From Flavobacteriales bacterium (GTDB lineage: Bacteria > Bacteroidota > Bacteroidia > Flavobacteriales_G > JALEGO01), in contig JAHDEG010000009.1 of assembly GCA_020628935.1 (NCBI GenBank), positions 62,001 through 126,000 on the forward strand: DNA of 64,000 nt, in the 5' to 3' direction. Numbering within the stretch: the first letter of the stretch is position 1; the number at the start of each line of letters is the position of its first letter. Below are positions 62,317-64,000 of this stretch, piece by piece. The translations under genes were made by a program, and so were the position numbers. Below the pieces are notes generated by a model that was not told where the DNA came from, did no database searches, and saw only the letters and a program-made list of their open reading frames with translations.

Positions 62317-63915
62317 ATGAAGGCATTTGCACAACTCATAAAACAACTGGATAGCACCAACAAAACAACCGCTAAAATTAAAGCATTAAGTGATTATTTT
62401 TCGAGTGCAAGTGAGGATGACAAATTATGGACGATAGCTATTTTATCGCATAAAAGACCCCCCAGAGCCGTAAACACAACCATTTTAAAAGAATACGCAG
62501 CAGAATTAGCTAATATTCCCTTTTGGTTATTTGATGAAAGCTACCATATTGTAGGCGATTTAGCAGAAACTATAGCACTAGTAACTCCTAGTAATCCAAA
62601 AGAATCAACAAAGAGCTTAAGTACATTTCTTCAAGAAATTATAGAATTAAAAGCAAAGTCTGATGATGAGAAAAAAACGTACGTTCTAAACAATTGGAAC
62701 AACTTAGGCTACTACGAAAAATTTGTATTTACAAAACTATTCACCGGAGGGTTTAGAATTGGAGTAAGTCAAAAAATAATGACGAAAGCCCTAGCACTAT
62801 CAACTGGCATTGATGAAGATATTTTAGCCTATCGTTTAATGGGCAAATGGACTCCACAAACAACATCCTTCCAAAAGCTAATTATAGAGGAAAATAAATC
62901 TGACGAGTACTCTAAACCATATCCTTTTTATTTAGCCTACGCACTTGAAGAAGATTTCACAAAACTAGGCAACGTAAAAGATTGGGCTATTGAGCATAAA
63001 TGGGATGGAATAAGAGGTCAGTTAATAATTAGAAGCAATGAAGCATTTGTATGGACGAGAGGAGAAGAATTAGTAACCGATAAGTACCCAGAATACGGTG
63101 AATTAGTTAGTAAAGTTGAAAACGGAACCGTATTAGACGGAGAAATTTTAGTCAGAAACCCTGACGGCAGCATTGGTAGTTTTAATCAGCTTCAAACAAG
63201 AATTGGTCGAAAAACAGTATCTAAAAAACAACTAGCAGAAGCACCCGTCATGTTCAAAGCCTATGACATATTAGAATACAAAAATAAAGACATTAGAACG
63301 GAAGCTTACTCAGTACGCAGAACTCACTTAGAAGAAATCGTACAACAAGCAAACTCAAATACACTACAACTATCAGCCTACAAAACATATAATTCATGGG
63401 AGGAGGTTAAGGAAGAAAGAAAAAATGCACGAGCTTTAAACAGTGAAGGATTAATGCTAAAACAGCTGAATTCACCTTACAGAATAGGCAGGAAAAAAGG
63501 CGATTGGTGGAAATGGAAAACAGACCCGCTAACCATTGATGGAGTGCTAACCTATGCCATGCGAGGCCACGGCAGGCGATCAAATTTATTTACTGATTAT
63601 ACTTTTGGTGTATGGACTAGCGAAGATGTTGATAACAGGGAACTAGTCACCTTTGCCAAAGCCTACTCTGGCTTAACAGATGCAGAATTTAAAGAAGTAG
63701 ATAAATTCATTAAAAACAACACACTTGAACGATTTGGACCTGTTAGAAGCGTAACTCCAAAATTGGTGTTTGAAATTGCCTTTGAAGGAATAACCCTATC
63801 AAAAAGACATAAAAGTGGTATTGCACTTCGTTTTCCGCGCATTTTAAGATGGAGAAAAGACAAACCAATGGAAGAGGCCAATACAGTTGATGATTTAAAA
63901 GCACTAATTACTTGA
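62317..63915 (+). CDS. ATP-dependent DNA ligase (ligase-associated cluster type)
   Basis: A 532-residue ATP-dependent ligase. The adenylation motif I is EHKWDGIRGQ with nucleophile K228, followed by motifs LDGEIL, FKAYDIL, EGLMLKQ and WWKWK. An N-terminal helical DNA-binding domain (1-205) and a C-terminal OB domain (DPLTIDGVLTYAMRGHG onward) give the usual three-domain enzyme. Second gene of the repair operon; its TGA stop overlaps a TTG start of the helicase gene by 4 bp (63912-63915). Confidence 0.95.
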   Translation: MKAFAQLIKQLDSTNKTTAKIKALSDYFSSASEDDKLWTIAILSHKRPPRAVNTTILKEYAAELANIPFWLFDESYHIVGDLAETIALVTPSNPKESTKSLSTFLQEIIELKAKSDDEKKTYVLNNWNNLGYYEKFVFTKLFTGGFRIGVSQKIMTKALALSTGIDEDILAYRLMGKWTPQTTSFQKLIIEENKSDEYSKPYPFYLAYALEEDFTKLGNVKDWAIEHKWDGIRGQLIIRSNEAFVWTRGEELVTDKYPEYGELVSKVENGTVLDGEILVRNPDGSIGSFNQLQTRIGRKTVSKKQLAEAPVMFKAYDILEYKNKDIRTEAYSVRRTHLEEIVQQANSNTLQLSAYKTYNSWEEVKEERKNARALNSEGLMLKQLNSPYRIGRKKGDWWKWKTDPLTIDGVLTYAMRGHGRRSNLFTDYTFGVWTSEDVDNRELVTFAKAYSGLTDAEFKEVDKFIKNNTLERFGPVRSVTPKLVFEIAFEGITLSKRHKSGIALRFPRILRWRKDKPMEEANTVDDLKALIT

Positions 63916-64000
63916 ACCGGAAAGAAGCCATACAACTCGCTACAAACTGGTTCGAAAAAAGAAACTGGAAGGTATTCCCATTTCAAAAAAAGAGCTGGAA
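63912..64000 (+). CDS. Ligase-associated DEXH-box helicase, N-terminal fragment (cut by window edge)
   Basis: A TTG start (TTGA overlapping the ligase stop) opens a frame, LNRKEAIQLATNWFEKRNWK then VFPFQKKSWN, which matches the W...FPFQ...W opening of Lhr-like ligase-associated helicases. It runs off the right edge after about 29 codons. Position after exonuclease and ligase supports the call strongly; the start codon is inferred. Confidence 0.7.
   Translation, partial: MNRKEAIQLATNWFEKRNWKVFPFQKKSW

Overview
The window is a low-G+C chromosome segment from a Bacteroidota bacterium, most likely a flavobacterium-like member. Evidence: Bacteroidota-type promoters (TTG-N19-TAnnTTTG), type IX secretion (T9SS) sorting domains on three large secreted proteins, PKD, SprB-like and lamin-tail domains, and the ligase-associated exonuclease/ligase/helicase set. 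I do not assign a species.

Layout. (1) 193-8165, minus strand: a tightly packed five-gene operon encoding an SdiA-regulated-type lipoprotein, an HD phosphohydrolase fused to a Pycsar-effector-like membrane domain, a class III cyclase-like DUF2652 protein, an outer-membrane protein and a calcineurin-like phosphoesterase fused to a beta-barrel. (2) tRNA-Glu, then a 2117-residue PKD-repeat T9SS protein, GAPDH and thiE-thiG-thiH, all minus. (3) 18546-25804, plus: an S41 protease, a candidate noncoding RNA of about 500 nt, a YadA-head-like/peptidase S74 protein and a lamin-tail T9SS protein. (4) 26071-42391, plus: a Wzx/Wzy-type exopolysaccharide locus in three transcription units (export lipoprotein, Wzc-like co-polymerase, flippase, polymerase, glycosyltransferases, acyltransferase, a WecA-like initiating transferase and an unusual three-domain kinase protein). 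It begins and ends with a receiver protein that has a C-terminal membrane helix. (5) 42400-43991: a flavobacterial-type dispersed repeat and an HNH-like gene flanked by integron-attC-like inverted repeats. (6) 44060-48912, minus: a hybrid histidine kinase with an HNOBA-like N terminus, a stand-alone receiver and a sigma-54 enhancer-binding response regulator. (7) 49085-55942: a 2285-residue FG-GAP/UnbV T9SS protein. (8) glutathione peroxidase, an ABC/HlyD/TolC export operon with an eroded ATPase, and the ligase-associated DNA repair operon running off the right edge.

How it works together. The main observation is a repeated palindrome (about TCYCAnnnTGAGA), found as pairs about 20 bp apart upstream of five genes: 26071, 33547, 39541, 49085 and, on the minus strand, 47427. 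In four of the five, a sigma-54-like -24/-12 element follows at almost the same distance (87-88 bp from distal site to the -24 GG; 98 bp in the fifth). This suggests that the sigma-54 regulator encoded at 47554-48912 controls all three exopolysaccharide operons, the giant secreted protein and its own kinase/receiver operon. The locus would then be one self-contained signalling circuit for matrix production. Everything is read by eye; no database searches were run.
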